A stretch of DNA of 38,201 nucleotides, taken from assembly GCA_003280225.1 (NCBI GenBank), contig QCFO01000018.1:1-38201 (forward strand), given 5' to 3'. The notes under the pieces were generated by a model, which saw nothing but the letters and a program-made list of their open reading frames with translations, ran no database searches and had not been told where the DNA came from. The stretch is from Prochlorococcus sp. AG-363-K07. Lineage in GTDB: Bacteria > Cyanobacteriota > Cyanobacteriia > PCC-6307 > Cyanobiaceae. Shown here in pieces: positions 18,128 to 27,149 of this stretch. A program made the position numbers and the translations under genes. Position 1 is the first letter of the stretch; each line of letters starts with the position of its first letter.

Positions 18128-20763
18128 TTTTCCAAAGAAGAGACTTGAGCCGATCCACCATCACTAGCAGAGTCAGGAGAATCAGATTCAGTCTCAAGAT
18201 CCTCAAGTTCCCGGGGGACTAAAACTACTTCTGACAAACGATCCCCTGAGTCAAGACGCTGAAGTCTGACACCTGTTGCAGCTCTTGATTGTTGAGGGAT
18301 TTTGTCTGCATTAGTACGCACAATCACACCTCTTTCAGTAACTAATAGCACTTCCTCCCCGTAACCCAAAACCCTCAAACCAACCAACTCATCCCCTTCT
18401 CTTCGGAACTTCATTGCTCTTAAACCCATGCCGGCTCTTTTCTGAAGACGAAATTGATTCACAGGGACTCTCTTGCCTAAGCCTGTAGCAGAAGCAACTA
18501 AAACCCATGGGCCTTCAGCACCTGAAGAAGATTCTGAATTCTCCTCAAATTCTTCTTCAAGTTCATGGCTGCTAGCGACCTTATCAGCCAATTCTTTTGG
18601 CAACACATCCATACTTACCAATGAATCTCCGTTGCGCAAATTCATTGACCTAACCCCTCTAGCTGTTCTACCTAAAGGTCTTAACTCATCATCATCAATT
18701 CGAAAATGTATTGTCATTCCATTTTTAGACGCAATCAAAACACTGTCACCATTAACAGCGAGTCTTACCCAAGTCAAAGCATCCCCTTCTTCTAAGCCAA
18801 TAGCAATTAATCCATTAGCTCTAATTTTACTAAAAGAAGAAACTGAAGTTCTTTTGATAAATCCTCCTTTAGTAAGCATTAGCAAATGGGATTCATCATC
18901 AAAAGAAGAGACAGAAAGCAATGATGTGATTGCTTCTTCACGAGGGATTGGCAAGAGTTGAACTACAGGAGTGCCTTTAGCAGAACGACTTGATTGTGGA
19001 ACACGGTAAGCAGGTAAGACATAAGCGACTCCTCTATCGCTAAAAAGGAGTAAGGAGTCATGATCATTACAACTAATAAAAAGCTTTACTTCCTCCTCAC
19101 CTTGACTACGAGTACCTGCTTTACCTCTAGTCCCCCTACTGGTTGAGTCAAATTCACTAACAGGCATCCTTTTTAAATAACCAGTTTCTGTAAGTAAAAC
19201 GACGGACCTTTCATTGGCTATTAAGTCAATGTCTTCAAGTCCTGCCCCTAGATCAAGAATTTCAGTTCTCCTAGGTTTTGCGTACCTATCTCTTAACTTT
19301 GAAAGCTCGTCATTAATAATAGAGAGAATTCGATCTCTACTCCCTAAAATATCTTTATAGTCTGCAATCTTAGAAACAAGATCTTCATGTTCTAACCTTA
19401 TTTTATCTGCCTCTAAAGCAGTTAGTCGCCTCAACTGCATCTGGAGAATTGCATCTGCTTGGATAGCTGTTAAACCATGAAGATCTTGCAATTGAGTCTT
19501 AGCACTTGCCGTATCAGAAGCCGCTCTAATTAAAGCTATAATCGGATCAAGATGATCCAAGGCAAGAAGAAGTCCTAATAAGATATGATCCCTTTCCTCT
19601 GCTTTTCTTAAAAAATAACGAGTGCGCTTTTCAATTGTTTCAACTCTAAACTCCAGAAAAACCTTAAGCATCTTACTCAATGTAAGCAAAACAGGTTCGC
19701 CTGAAACTAGTGACAACATATTTGCACTAAAGTTACTTTGAAGAGGCGTTAATTTAAATAGATTATTTAATACCACCTGAGGGTATGAATCACGCCTCAA
19801 CTCAACTACAATTCTCATTCCATCCCTATCACTTTCATCCCTAATATCTGATATTCCTTCCAACTTCTTATCATTTACCATGTCTGCAATTCTTTCAATT
19901 AGAGCAGCCTTATTTGTTTGATAAGGAAGCTGAGTAACTATCACAGCATCCCGATCTGGCCTACCTGGGGACTCGATCGTTTCAATTTCAGCCACACCTC
20001 GCATCGTGATCGAACCCCTACCTGAAAGATAAGTTTCTTTGATACCACTTCTTCCGAGTATTTGACCACCAGTCGGAAAATCAGGACCAGTAATTATTTT
20101 CATAAGATCCTCATCACTGCTATCAGGATTGTCAATTAAGGTCCTAAGCCCATCAATCAACTCTCCTAAGTTATGCGGAGGGATATTTGTTGCCATACCA
20201 ACGGCAATTCCTGAGGAACCATTAAGTAGTAACTGAGGGATTCGAGCCGGTAAGACAGTTGGTTCTTGTTGTGAACCGTCGAAATTATCTGAGAAATCTA
20301 CTGTTTCTGCTTCAATATCTTCTAATAAGCTATCCGTGGTAAGAGCCTGCAGCCTTGATTCGGTGTATCGCATAGCAGCTGGAGGATCATTATCTACGGA
20401 GCCAAAATTGCCATGACCATCAATCAATGGCATTTGCATTGAAAAATCCTGAGCCATCCGCACTAAGGCGTCATATACAGCAGTGTCGCCATGAGGATGG
20501 TATTTACCAAGTACCTCACCTACTACTCTTGCGCATTTCCTATAAGGCCTATCACTAGTCAAACCCAATTCATACATCGCATAGAGGATTCGCCGATGCA
20601 CTGGCTTTAAACCATCTCTTGCATCGGGCAAAGCTCGCCCAACAATTACGCTCATCGCGTACTCCAGATAGGAGCGCGACATCTCGTTGCGAAGATCTGT
20701 CTGGATGATCCGATCGTCGGACTCGCCGGGAGCTCCGCTTCCCGGTCCCACAGGATCAGCCAT
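18124..20763 (-). CDS. gyrA: DNA gyrase subunit A
   Basis: This is the DNA-cleaving and rejoining subunit of type II topoisomerase. It shows [14 protein letters not shown] (53-66), [19 protein letters not shown] (89-107) and catalytic Tyr133 in AAMRYTE. The C-terminal beta-pinwheel repeats run from about residue 500. Where E. coli has the GyrA box QRRGGKG, this protein reads [11 protein letters not shown], a changed version, so ParC cannot be fully excluded; the 879-residue length and complete six-blade-like C-terminus favour GyrA. An acidic insert ([14 protein letters not shown]) sits near residue 740. The start is ATG 20763; ATG 20781 would add six residues. Confidence 0.9.
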   Translation of the reverse strand: MADPVGPGSGAPGESDDRIIQTDLRNEMSRSYLEYAMSVIVGRALPDARDGLKPVHRRILYAMYELGLTSDRPYRKCARVVGEVLGKYHPHGDTAVYDALVRMAQDFSMQMPLIDGHGNFGSVDNDPPAAMRYTESRLQALTTDSLLEDIEAETVDFSDNFDGSQQEPTVLPARIPQLLLNGSSGIAVGMATNIPPHNLGELIDGLRTLIDNPDSSDEDLMKIITGPDFPTGGQILGRSGIKETYLSGRGSITMRGVAEIETIESPGRPDRDAVIVTQLPYQTNKAALIERIADMVNDKKLEGISDIRDESDRDGMRIVVELRRDSYPQVVLNNLFKLTPLQSNFSANMLSLVSGEPVLLTLSKMLKVFLEFRVETIEKRTRYFLRKAEERDHILLGLLLALDHLDPIIALIRAASDTASAKTQLQDLHGLTAIQADAILQMQLRRLTALEADKIRLEHEDLVSKIADYKDILGSRDRILSIINDELSKLRDRYAKPRRTEILDLGAGLEDIDLIANERSVVLLTETGYLKRMPVSEFDSTSRGTRGKAGTRSQGEEEVKLFISCNDHDSLLLFSDRGVAYVLPAYRVPQSSRSAKGTPVVQLLPIPREEAITSLLSVSSFDDESHLLMLTKGGFIKRTSVSSFSKIRANGLIAIGLEEGDALTWVRLAVNGDSVLIASKNGMTIHFRIDDDELRPLGRTARGVRSMNLRNGDSLVSMDVLPKELADKVASSHELEEEFEENSESSSGAEGPWVLVASATGLGKRVPVNQFRLQKRAGMGLRAMKFRREGDELVGLRVLGYGEEVLLVTERGVIVRTNADKIPQQSRAATGVRLQRLDSGDRLSEVVLVPRELEDLETESDSPDSASDGGSAQVSSLEN

Positions 20764-20999
20764 ATAAAAGCTAATTACCAATCACTAGGTTATCTCGCTA
20801 TCTGATGAGTTGCGAGAGTAGCTCGTAAAAAACCTGCAAAATCACTTCAAACGTCATCTAGTTCTGATCAAAAGCCTGAAACGCATTAAGATTTGCAAGA
20901 CAGCAGCGATATATCAGCTCTGTTGATGCATCTAAAGCTGACTTCTTTTCTTTTTAAGGAGTCCCCAACAAAGCAATCGATCAAGTCAAAACCACAAAA

Positions 21000-21524
21000 A
21001 TGTCAAAATCATATTCAGAACCTGATAGCCCAGAAGGGGAAAGCACAGAAGACATTTCAGAAGCTTCTATGCAGCAAGTAGAGGAATACCCTGCAAAGTC
21101 TTCAAACTCAGACAATCCGATAGAGCAGTCTCAGACAACAAGCCAAAAGACTTCCAACAATTACCAAAGCAACAACTCAACAAGTAATAACAGTCCCAAC
21201 TTGAATGCAGAATGGCAGTTATTAAATAAAAAAATACAAGGCTGGCTTGGAGGTACCAATTCGCACTCGAAGCAAGTCAACCTTTTCCTCAATCCAGCTC
21301 TATTAGTAATTGGTCTCTTAGTAATTGTTTTTCTAATAAAGGCTTACACGACTATCCTTGTAAGTCTTGAAACAATCCCATTAGCACCAAGCATTTTCAA
21401 AGTAGTAGGTACTTTCTGGCTGATTCGTTTTTTCGTAACTCGTTTAATGCGTCAGCAAGATAGGGACAACTTAAAAAATCAAGCTCAAAACCAGTGGAAA
21501 TATTTCTTCGGGAGCAAAGGCTAG
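21000..21524 (+). CDS. CURT1/CAAD-domain thylakoid membrane protein
   Basis: The 174-residue protein has an acidic, Ser/Asn/Gln-rich N-terminal half (to about 72) and a C-terminal CAAD-type domain: an amphipathic helix (NKKIQGWLGG), two membrane helices (about 97-115 and 125-146) and a charged amphipathic end. Members of this family (CURT1 in plants) bend thylakoid membranes; the same domain is appended to some cyanobacterial tRNA synthetases. The role here is inferred from the domain. An AAGGAG lies 37 bases upstream, too far to serve ATG 21000, so the exact start is a little uncertain. Divergent from gyrA across 236 bases. Confidence 0.82.
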   Translation: MSKSYSEPDSPEGESTEDISEASMQQVEEYPAKSSNSDNPIEQSQTTSQKTSNNYQSNNSTSNNSPNLNAEWQLLNKKIQGWLGGTNSHSKQVNLFLNPALLVIGLLVIVFLIKAYTTILVSLETIPLAPSIFKVVGTFWLIRFFVTRLMRQQDRDNLKNQAQNQWKYFFGSKG

Positions 21525-21609
21525 GAACATCAAAACGTTCTCGAATTCACAAGAATCTGACTTGAGAGCATTTCACTTGGTAATTTGGCCAAACTTTCAT
21601 AAGTCTGCA

Positions 21610-22773
21610 GTGAATATCCAGCTAGGACGCAACAAGCAAGTTCGCAGAGCCTATGGGATTGACGAAATCGCATTAGTGCCAGGTCAACGAACCGTTGACC
21701 CAGCAGTTACAGAAACAAGCTGGGTACTTGGAGGAATCCAAAGAGAGATTCCGATAATTGCCAGTGCCATGGATGGAGTAGTAGATGTTGAAATGGCCGT
21801 AGCCTTATCAAAACTTGGCTCTTTAGGCGTATTAAACATTGAAGGGATCCAAACTAGATATGAAAACCCCCTACCTATACTCAATCAAATTGCCTCAGTG
21901 GGGAATCAAGAATTTGTTCCCTTAATGCAGGAGGTCTATAAGCAACCCATAAAGCCAGAACTTATTCAAAAACGAATCCAAGAGATCAAAACCAAAGGGG
22001 GAATTGCGGCTATCAGTGCCACTCCACAAGCCGCAATGCGATTTAGAAAGGCAATTACATCAGCCAATCCAGACCTTTTCTTCGTACAAGCGACAGTTGT
22101 TTCTACAAATCACATTGGAATAGAAGGCAGCCAGACTCTGGATTTACAAGAACTTTGCACAGAGCTTGGTCTTCCTGTAATTGTTGGAAATTGTGTCACA
22201 TATGAGGTTGCTTTCAGTCTTATGAGTGCTGGAGCGGCTGGAATAATGGTTGGAATAGGACCAGGAGCAGCTTGTACTTCCAGAGGCGTATTAGGTGTAG
22301 GAATTCCACAGGCCACTGCAGTAGCAGACTGCGCAGCCGCCAGAGATGATTATGAAAAGGAAACAGGAAAATATGTACCAATAATTGCTGATGGAGGGAT
22401 TGTTACGGGAGGAGATATTTGCAAATGCATAGCTTGCGGAGCGGATGCAGTAATGATTGGCTCACCTATTGCTCGATCTAATGAAGCCCCAGGACAAGGT
22501 TTCCACTGGGGAATGGCTACTCCAAGTCCCTTGTTACCAAGAGGAACCAGAATCAAAGTTGGATCTATTGGAACAATAGAAAGAATTCTTCGTGGCCCAG
22601 CTCAACTAGATGATGGAACGCACAATCTTCTAGGAGCAATCAAAACTTCTATGGGTACTCTTGGCGCAAGGAACATTAAAGAAATGCAAAATGTCGAAGT
22701 AGTAGTAGCGCCTTCCCTTCTTACAGAAGGGAAGGTTTATCAAAAAGCTCAGCAACTTGGCATGGGCAAATAG
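21610..22773 (+). CDS. guaB: GuaB3-type IMP dehydrogenase family protein
   Basis: The 387-residue protein from GTG 21610 begins VNIQLGRNKQVRRAYGIDE, typical of the GuaB3 form. It has the barrel motifs IIASAMDGVVD, the substrate loop GIGPGAACTSRGVLGVG (nucleophile Cys) and ADGGIVTGGDICKCIACGADAVMIGSP. CBS domains present in ordinary IMP dehydrogenase are missing. The family makes XMP from IMP in guanine nucleotide synthesis. The frame is open upstream to TTG 21562 but those 16 residues do not fit the family. The Yfr1 RNA and trxA follow, a conserved cyanobacterial order. Confidence 0.93.
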   Translation: MNIQLGRNKQVRRAYGIDEIALVPGQRTVDPAVTETSWVLGGIQREIPIIASAMDGVVDVEMAVALSKLGSLGVLNIEGIQTRYENPLPILNQIASVGNQEFVPLMQEVYKQPIKPELIQKRIQEIKTKGGIAAISATPQAAMRFRKAITSANPDLFFVQATVVSTNHIGIEGSQTLDLQELCTELGLPVIVGNCVTYEVAFSLMSAGAAGIMVGIGPGAACTSRGVLGVGIPQATAVADCAAARDDYEKETGKYVPIIADGGIVTGGDICKCIACGADAVMIGSPIARSNEAPGQGFHWGMATPSPLLPRGTRIKVGSIGTIERILRGPAQLDDGTHNLLGAIKTSMGTLGARNIKEMQNVEVVVAPSLLTEGKVYQKAQQLGMGK

Positions 22774-22827
22774 ACCAAAGACTGCTCGCCAAATTGCGAA
22801 AACGCAAAAGAAAGCTTGGAAAGCAGT

Positions 22828-22833
22828 TATTAT
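22828..22833 (+). promoter_or_regulatory. probable -10 element of Yfr1
   Basis: TATTAT sits seven bases before the estimated RNA start. No good -35 box is seen at the usual distance (TTGCGA at 22794 is too far). Confidence 0.5.
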
Positions 22834-22839
22834 CCAAGT

Positions 22840-22896
22840 GTGAAGGTTTATGCCCTCACACTCCTCACACCACTGGCCCGACGCGCTCGGGCTTTT
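22840..22896 (+). ncRNA. yfr1: Yfr1 small regulatory RNA
   Basis: The unpaired core ACTCCTCACACC (22860-22871) is the hallmark of cyanobacterial Yfr1, and the gene lies between guaB and trxA, its known location in Prochlorococcus and Synechococcus. Left of it, TGTGAAGG (22839-22846) and CCCTCACA (22853-22860) can form a stem with one mismatch; right of it is a perfect terminator stem. A TATTAT at 22828-22833 is a plausible -10 box, giving a start near 22840 and about 57 nucleotides. Known Yfr1 RNAs pair with porin mRNA leaders through this core. The 5' end is estimated. Confidence 0.93.
22876..22896 (+). terminator. terminator of Yfr1
   Basis: GCCCGA and TCGGGC pair perfectly around CGCGC and are followed by TTTT. 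This forms the 3' stem-loop of Yfr1. Confidence 0.92.
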
Positions 22897-23006
22897 CGTC
22901 TTCTTTATCACTCGACCGTCACAGTTCACACCATTTCAGTACATAGAAACCTTTACTGATTAAAGACGGTTGCTAAATTTGCACAATACAAACCATTTCT
23001 AAAGGA

Positions 23007-23330
23007 ATGTCAAGCGCTGCAGCAGTTACCGATTCTTCATTTGAGCAGGAGGTTCTTCAAAGTGACTTACCTGTACTAGTTGATTTTTGGGCGCCTTGGT
23101 GCGGTCCCTGCAGAATGGTTTCTCCCATCGTGGAAGAGATTTCTAAAGAGTTTGAAGGCAAAATCAAGGTCTTTAAACTAAATACTGACGAGAACCCCAA
23201 TGTCGCTAGCCAATACGGCATCCGCAGCATTCCTACCCTAATGGTCTTCAAAGGGGGCCAAAAGGTTGATACTGTTGTTGGGGCAGTTCCAAAAGCAACG
23301 CTATCAGGGACAATTTCCAAGTACCTATAA
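23007..23330 (+). CDS. trxA: thioredoxin
   Basis: This 107-residue single-domain thioredoxin has the active site WAPWCGPCR with Cys32 and Cys35 and the cis-proline loop [12 protein letters not shown]. It reduces disulfides in target enzymes; in cyanobacteria it links light to carbon metabolism, including G6PDH/OpcA. AAAGGA directly abuts ATG 23007, leaving almost no spacer, which is unusual for a working ribosome site. It has its own promoter region downstream of the Yfr1 terminator. Confidence 0.97.
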   Translation: MSSAAAVTDSSFEQEVLQSDLPVLVDFWAPWCGPCRMVSPIVEEISKEFEGKIKVFKLNTDENPNVASQYGIRSIPTLMVFKGGQKVDTVVGAVPKATLSGTISKYL

Positions 23331-23372
23331 GCTCTTAGATACCACTTCCCTGGTTCATCTCAAGCCATATCA

Positions 23373-24047
23373 ATGTGCTTGAGCCTTCTAACCTTTACAT
23401 TGAACCCCGAAGTGACATCTAAAATTGGACTGATTGACTATGGGATGGGAAACCTGCATTCAGTGCAGAAAGCTTTTGAGCGGCTTAAGCAAGCTGTCAA
23501 AATTATAAATTTGCCCAGTGATATAAATGATGTAGGAGCCCTTGTTTTACCAGGTGTTGGATCCTTTGATCCAGCGATGCAAGAACTCAAAAAGACAAAC
23601 TTCATCCCATTTATTAAATCCTGGGTGAATGAAGGGAAGCCTCTTTTAGGGATTTGCCTTGGGCTTCAATTATTTTTTGAATCAAGTGAAGAAGGAAATG
23701 AACCTGGATTAGGACTACTTAAAGGCCATGTGCGCAAATTACCTATTGAACAAAGCGAAAGGATTCCACATATGGGATGGGCACCTCTAAAGGAAGTCAA
23801 AGGTTGTCCATTATTAGAAAATTCTCAAAAAACCAATTGGGTATATTTTGTACATTCATATTCAGCAATTCCGTCAGAGAAAGAAGACCTAGCAGCCACC
23901 GCAAGTTTTGGAGAGAGCTCTGTAACCGCAATAGTTTGGCAAGGAAATATTGGTGCATGTCAATTTCATCCAGAAAAGTCTTCAAAAACTGGACATGACA
24001 TCCTTCAAAGATGGGTGAATTGGCTCAAAACTACAAATAAAATTTGA
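23373..24047 (+). CDS. hisH: imidazole glycerol phosphate synthase, glutaminase subunit
   Basis: It supplies ammonia from glutamine to HisF in histidine synthesis. It shows IGLIDYGMGNLHSV, the oxyanion strand LPGVGSFDPAM, nucleophile Cys95 in LLGICLGLQLFFE, and the His199/Glu201 pair in CQFHPEKSS. ATG 23373 gives 224 residues, about ten more than usual; a GTG at 23412 (residue 14) would start right before TSKIGLIDYG and may be the true start. It is three bases from the rsmD start. Confidence 0.95.
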   Translation: MCLSLLTFTLNPEVTSKIGLIDYGMGNLHSVQKAFERLKQAVKIINLPSDINDVGALVLPGVGSFDPAMQELKKTNFIPFIKSWVNEGKPLLGICLGLQLFFESSEEGNEPGLGLLKGHVRKLPIEQSERIPHMGWAPLKEVKGCPLLENSQKTNWVYFVHSYSAIPSEKEDLAATASFGESSVTAIVWQGNIGACQFHPEKSSKTGHDILQRWVNWLKTTNKI

Positions 24048-24049
24048 AT

Positions 24050-24766
24050 ATGACTGGTCAGCTAAGAATTGCAGGTGGAAGAAAAATTAAAAGTCCAAAA
24101 GGTTTAGCTACAAGGCCAACAACAGCTCGAGTAAGGGAAGCCGTAATGAATTTAGTATCTCCAAAGATCAAGAATGGAAACTGGCTTGATCTTTTCAGCG
24201 GAAGTGGTGTTATGGGTTGCGAAGCACTACAAAAAGGGGCTCAAAAAGTTTTAGCAGTTGAACGTGATCCAAAAACCGCTCAAATATGCAAATCAAACCT
24301 ACTCTCAATTGCACAAAGCCAAAGAAAATCCCAAAAGGCAACAGTTGTATGCAAAGACGTCTTTAAGTTTTTAACTCAAAACAACAAGGATCCAAAAATT
24401 CAACAAAATATCGAACAAGAGATTGACCTTTTTGATCTTGTTTATTTAGATCCACCTTATGGGGCTAATATTTATTCAAAGACATTGACAAGGCTTTTAG
24501 AGGGAAATTGGATAAAAAAAGATTCAATTGTGATATGTGAATATTCTTCCTCTCACCATCTAGAGAAGCCCCATCCTTGGGTTGAGCAAGACAGAAGAAC
24601 TTACGGAGGGACCTCAATATTGTTAATCAGCCCTAAACAGAACCACTTCGACGATACTGATTCCAAGCGGCCACAAACAGACCCAAGAGGGTTACTGGCA
24701 CTAAACCCAATACAATCCCAAGAAGAAGAGGCTCAATCATTTACACATACTCCAGATGTTTCTTAA
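24050..24766 (+). CDS. rsmD: 16S rRNA (guanine966-N2)-methyltransferase RsmD, with C-terminal extension antisense to petG
   Basis: It methylates G966 of 16S rRNA using S-adenosylmethionine. It shows [12 protein letters not shown] (5-16), [14 protein letters not shown] (22-35), SAM-binding [14 protein letters not shown] (47-60) and catalytic DPPYG (134-138). The recognisable family fold ends near [11 protein letters not shown] (about 186-196), yet the frame runs 40 residues further. Residues 195-231 of this tail are encoded by the exact complement of petG and look low in structure. The start ATG 24050 is preferred; the frame is also open from TTG 24044, which overlaps the hisH stop. Confidence 0.92.
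   Translation: MTGQLRIAGGRKIKSPKGLATRPTTARVREAVMNLVSPKIKNGNWLDLFSGSGVMGCEALQKGAQKVLAVERDPKTAQICKSNLLSIAQSQRKSQKATVVCKDVFKFLTQNNKDPKIQQNIEQEIDLFDLVYLDPPYGANIYSKTLTRLLEGNWIKKDSIVICEYSSSHHLEKPHPWVEQDRRTYGGTSILLISPKQNHFDDTDSKRPQTDPRGLLALNPIQSQEEEAQSFTHTPDVS
24633..24740 (-). CDS. petG: cytochrome b6f complex subunit 5 (PetG)
   Basis: The minus strand encodes a 35-residue peptide beginning [20 protein letters not shown] and ending [14 protein letters not shown] before TAG, which matches PetG almost residue for residue. PetG is a single-helix subunit needed for assembly and stability of the b6f complex in thylakoids. It is nested antisense in the last 134 bases of rsmD and divergent from cytM, whose TTG lies 32 bases upstream. 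Its promoter must therefore lie within or next to the 5' part of cytM. It is easily missed because of its size. Confidence 0.93.
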   Translation of the reverse strand: MIEPLLLGIVLGLVPVTLLGLFVAAWNQYRRSGSV

Positions 24767-24772
24767 TCTCAA

Positions 24773-25183
24773 TTGTTTCATGAAACAGAAGTTCCTGTGA
24801 AGGACCCGTCATCTACTGCTGTCATCACTAAGACTTTTAGCATCGGGATGGGAGCCTTAAGGGTTTTTCTCACTTGCGCTTTAATAATCCTGCTTTTGTG
24901 GGCGATTGGAGTCTTCGAAACAGATCCTTACATAAAAGCCACCCTCGACTTAAAAGGTTCTAAGGACAATGGAGAAAAGCTGTTTAAAATAAATTGTGTT
25001 GGATGTCATGGGATAACTGCTCAAGGGCTACTAGGTCCAGATCTACACGAAGTAACAGATAACTTTAGCGAAGCAGCAATCATCAATCAGATAATTCAAG
25101 GAGCAACCCCACCAATGCCAAGCTTTGAAATGGAACCCCAAAAAATGGCTGACTTAATGGCTTACCTAAATTCCCTTAAATAA
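24773..25183 (+). CDS. cytM: cytochrome c-M
   Basis: The 136-residue c-type cytochrome has one N-terminal membrane helix (about 28-46) acting as signal anchor, the haem-binding CVGCHG (Cys75, Cys78, His79) and a probable axial Met115 in TPPMPSF. CytM is a low-potential lumen-side cytochrome in cyanobacteria, thought to act in stress or dark electron flow. The start is unclear: TTG 24773, GTG 24797 or ATG 24848 (just before the helix). It lies divergent from petG and four bases before the methyltransferase gene. Confidence 0.9.
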   Translation: MFHETEVPVKDPSSTAVITKTFSIGMGALRVFLTCALIILLLWAIGVFETDPYIKATLDLKGSKDNGEKLFKINCVGCHGITAQGLLGPDLHEVTDNFSEAAIINQIIQGATPPMPSFEMEPQKMADLMAYLNSLK

Positions 25184-25187
25184 GAAA

Positions 25188-25943
25188 TTGGACTCATTAC
25201 GACAAAAAATAGTTGTCGTGCTAGTGGAACCATCTGGGCCATTAAATGTAGGCAGTATTGCAAGACTTTGCAAAAACTTTGGAGTAAGTGAATTACGTTT
25301 AGTTTCACCAAAATGTAATGTAACCGATAAGAATGCACAACTCATGGCAGTCAAAGGAGGAATATTTCTAACAAAGGCAAAAATATATTCTTCCCTAATA
25401 AATGCAATTGGAGATTGCCCAAGAGTAATAGCCACTTCAGGACGAATTGACCATGGGAACATCCCCTTATTAGAACCAGAAAATGCCATTAACTGGTTTC
25501 TAGACTCTTCAGATGGATCTGCAGTCGCCTTGGTATTTGGTCGAGAAGACAGCGGACTAACTAATCAAGAGCTCCTACTTGCTCAAAAAGTAGTTACATT
25601 AAAAACAATTAAAAACTATCGTTCCCTAAATCTTTCTCATGCTGTGGCAATTGTCCTACATGAAATACATAGGTGTGAGGAAATGAAGTCAAATACAGAT
25701 TCAATACTTGCTCCAAAAGTCGACCCAGCATTACCATTGGAATTAAATAATTGCATTGAAGAAGCTGAAAAACTTTTACTCGAAATTGGTTTTTTATACA
25801 AACATACTTCTAAAGCAAGGATTTCTAAAATTCGTGCTTTACTGCAAAGATCTGAAATTTGTCCTAGTGAAGTTGCCATGATCAGGGGAATTGTAAGCCA
25901 AGTAAGATGGGCACTTGACGAAGGAAAATCTTCTACTGATTAA
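25188..25943 (+). CDS. TrmH-family (TrmJ-like) RNA 2'-O-methyltransferase
   Basis: The 251-residue SPOUT-fold methyltransferase begins LRQKIVVVLVEPSGPLNVGS, then IARLCKNFGV, with VFGREDSGLTNQEL at about 118-131 and RSLNLSHAVAIVLHE at about 144-158, all typical of TrmJ, which methylates position 32 of tRNA. A C-terminal helical segment follows. The start is TTG 25188, four bases after cytM, with no clear ribosome site, suggesting coupled translation. The exact RNA target is inferred. Confidence 0.9.
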   Translation: MDSLRQKIVVVLVEPSGPLNVGSIARLCKNFGVSELRLVSPKCNVTDKNAQLMAVKGGIFLTKAKIYSSLINAIGDCPRVIATSGRIDHGNIPLLEPENAINWFLDSSDGSAVALVFGREDSGLTNQELLLAQKVVTLKTIKNYRSLNLSHAVAIVLHEIHRCEEMKSNTDSILAPKVDPALPLELNNCIEEAEKLLLEIGFLYKHTSKARISKIRALLQRSEICPSEVAMIRGIVSQVRWALDEGKSSTD

Positions 25944-25948
25944 ATAAA

Positions 25949-27046
25949 ATGCATCAGAACAGATTCAAAAAGAATCGAACATTGCAGAAAAGCTCAAAGC
26001 TTTGGTTGATTTATAACACGTTTGTTAGTTTAACACTCGTGGGCATTGGTACTGGAGTTATTGTAGGGTCATCTATTAAAACAATTACGCTACATAATGA
26101 CACAAAAAATGAAATAAAGTCTAAGCAAATATCGATCAATAGAATTGACTTAAAGTCAATTTTTACGCTACATAATAATCATAGAAATACCGAAGAAGTA
26201 ACAACTTATAAGAACAAAGAAATAAAGGCCTTAAGCTCTAAATGGACAAAACTAGCCTTAAAAGAAAAAGGGCTCAAAGCAAGTGCTTATCTTTTAATTC
26301 TTGACAATGAAAGATACGCTGAACTTGAATCAAATTCAGTTCTACCTGCAGCAAGCTCAATCAAGATTCCCATTCTTCTAATAGCGCTGAGAATGATTGA
26401 TAGTGGAGAATTAATGTGGAATGAGTTATTAAAAACAAACAAGGCAGCAGTTGGAGGGGGGGCTGGATGGATGGCATATCAACCTTTAGGGAAAAGTTTT
26501 CCAGTTCATGAAATTGCGACTGAAATGATTAGGATTAGTGACAACACAGCAACAAACCTTCTTATTCAAAGACTTGGTGGAATAGAAGCCGTAAATAAAC
26601 AATTTATATCCCTAGGATTATCCTCTACAAAATTAAACAATTGGTTGCCAGATTTAGAAGGTAGTAATACAACAAGTGCTAAGGATCTTAGTCGCACTAT
26701 TGCAATAGTCGATCAAGGGAATGCTTTAAAACAGCGGACAAGAGATTTGTTTAGAGAAGTCATGGGAACATCAGTAAGCAATAGGCTTTTACCTGGCGGA
26801 TTATTAATGGGATTGGGGGGCCAGGGTTCTGACGTTGACTACAACCTACTAATAAAGGGCTATCGGGTCTATAACAAAACTGGGGATATCGGCATCTCCT
26901 ATGCAGATGCTGGTCTCATTCAAATGCCTAACAACACAAGGGCTGTAGCCAGTTTTCTTGTACAAGGTCCTTTCAACGATCCACGCTCTGCAAAATTAAT
27001 TCGCAAGATGGCTGAAGCAATGGTCCCTGTCCTAATGGAAAAGTAA
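25949..27046 (+). CDS. beta-lactamase-fold serine hydrolase (class A-like), membrane anchored
   Basis: The 365-residue protein has an N-terminal basic stretch and one membrane helix (about 18-42), a low-complexity linker with a repeated TLHN element, then a penicillin-binding fold. Seen motifs are SSIK (Ser136, Lys139), SDN (197-199) and KTG (310-312). In the omega-loop region NWLPDLEGSN, no Glu appears where class A beta-lactamases have Glu166 (by my alignment a Leu is there), so antibiotic hydrolysis is doubtful. It may act on peptidoglycan or another ester/amide. It starts five bases after the methyltransferase gene; a hairpin with T-rich tail follows it. Confidence 0.85.
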   Translation: MHQNRFKKNRTLQKSSKLWLIYNTFVSLTLVGIGTGVIVGSSIKTITLHNDTKNEIKSKQISINRIDLKSIFTLHNNHRNTEEVTTYKNKEIKALSSKWTKLALKEKGLKASAYLLILDNERYAELESNSVLPAASSIKIPILLIALRMIDSGELMWNELLKTNKAAVGGGAGWMAYQPLGKSFPVHEIATEMIRISDNTATNLLIQRLGGIEAVNKQFISLGLSSTKLNNWLPDLEGSNTTSAKDLSRTIAIVDQGNALKQRTRDLFREVMGTSVSNRLLPGGLLMGLGGQGSDVDYNLLIKGYRVYNKTGDIGISYADAGLIQMPNNTRAVASFLVQGPFNDPRSAKLIRKMAEAMVPVLMEK

Positions 27047-27066
27047 ATCAAATTTCAACTGGATTT

Positions 27067-27108
27067 TCCAGCTTTAGAGACAAGCTGCTGGATTATTAGT
27101 TTTATTTT
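27067..27108 (+). terminator. probable terminator after the serine hydrolase gene
   Basis: TCCAGC (27067-27072) pairs with GCTGGA (27087-27092), and the T-rich tract TTATTAGTTTTATTTT follows. The loop is 14 bases and can form a second small stem (AGCTT/AAGCT). Confidence 0.4.
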
Positions 27109-27149
27109 CACAGCCTCTGGTCGACCAGTTACTTCATTCCATTACGAGT

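Noticed and set aside
18473-18961. 162-codon open frame antisense to gyrA
   Set aside because: It mirrors the gyrA frame with shadow-like Ser/Leu-rich composition and no recognisable motif.
20893-21081. 62-codon frame upstream of the CURT1-like gene
   Set aside because: It overlaps the CURT1-like frame in another phase; its Lys/Gln/Ser-rich translation has no domain pattern.
26085-26180. Short direct repeat TTACGCTACATAAT in the serine hydrolase gene
   Set aside because: Only two 14-base copies in a low-complexity linker; encodes the repeated TLHN and suggests no mobile element.
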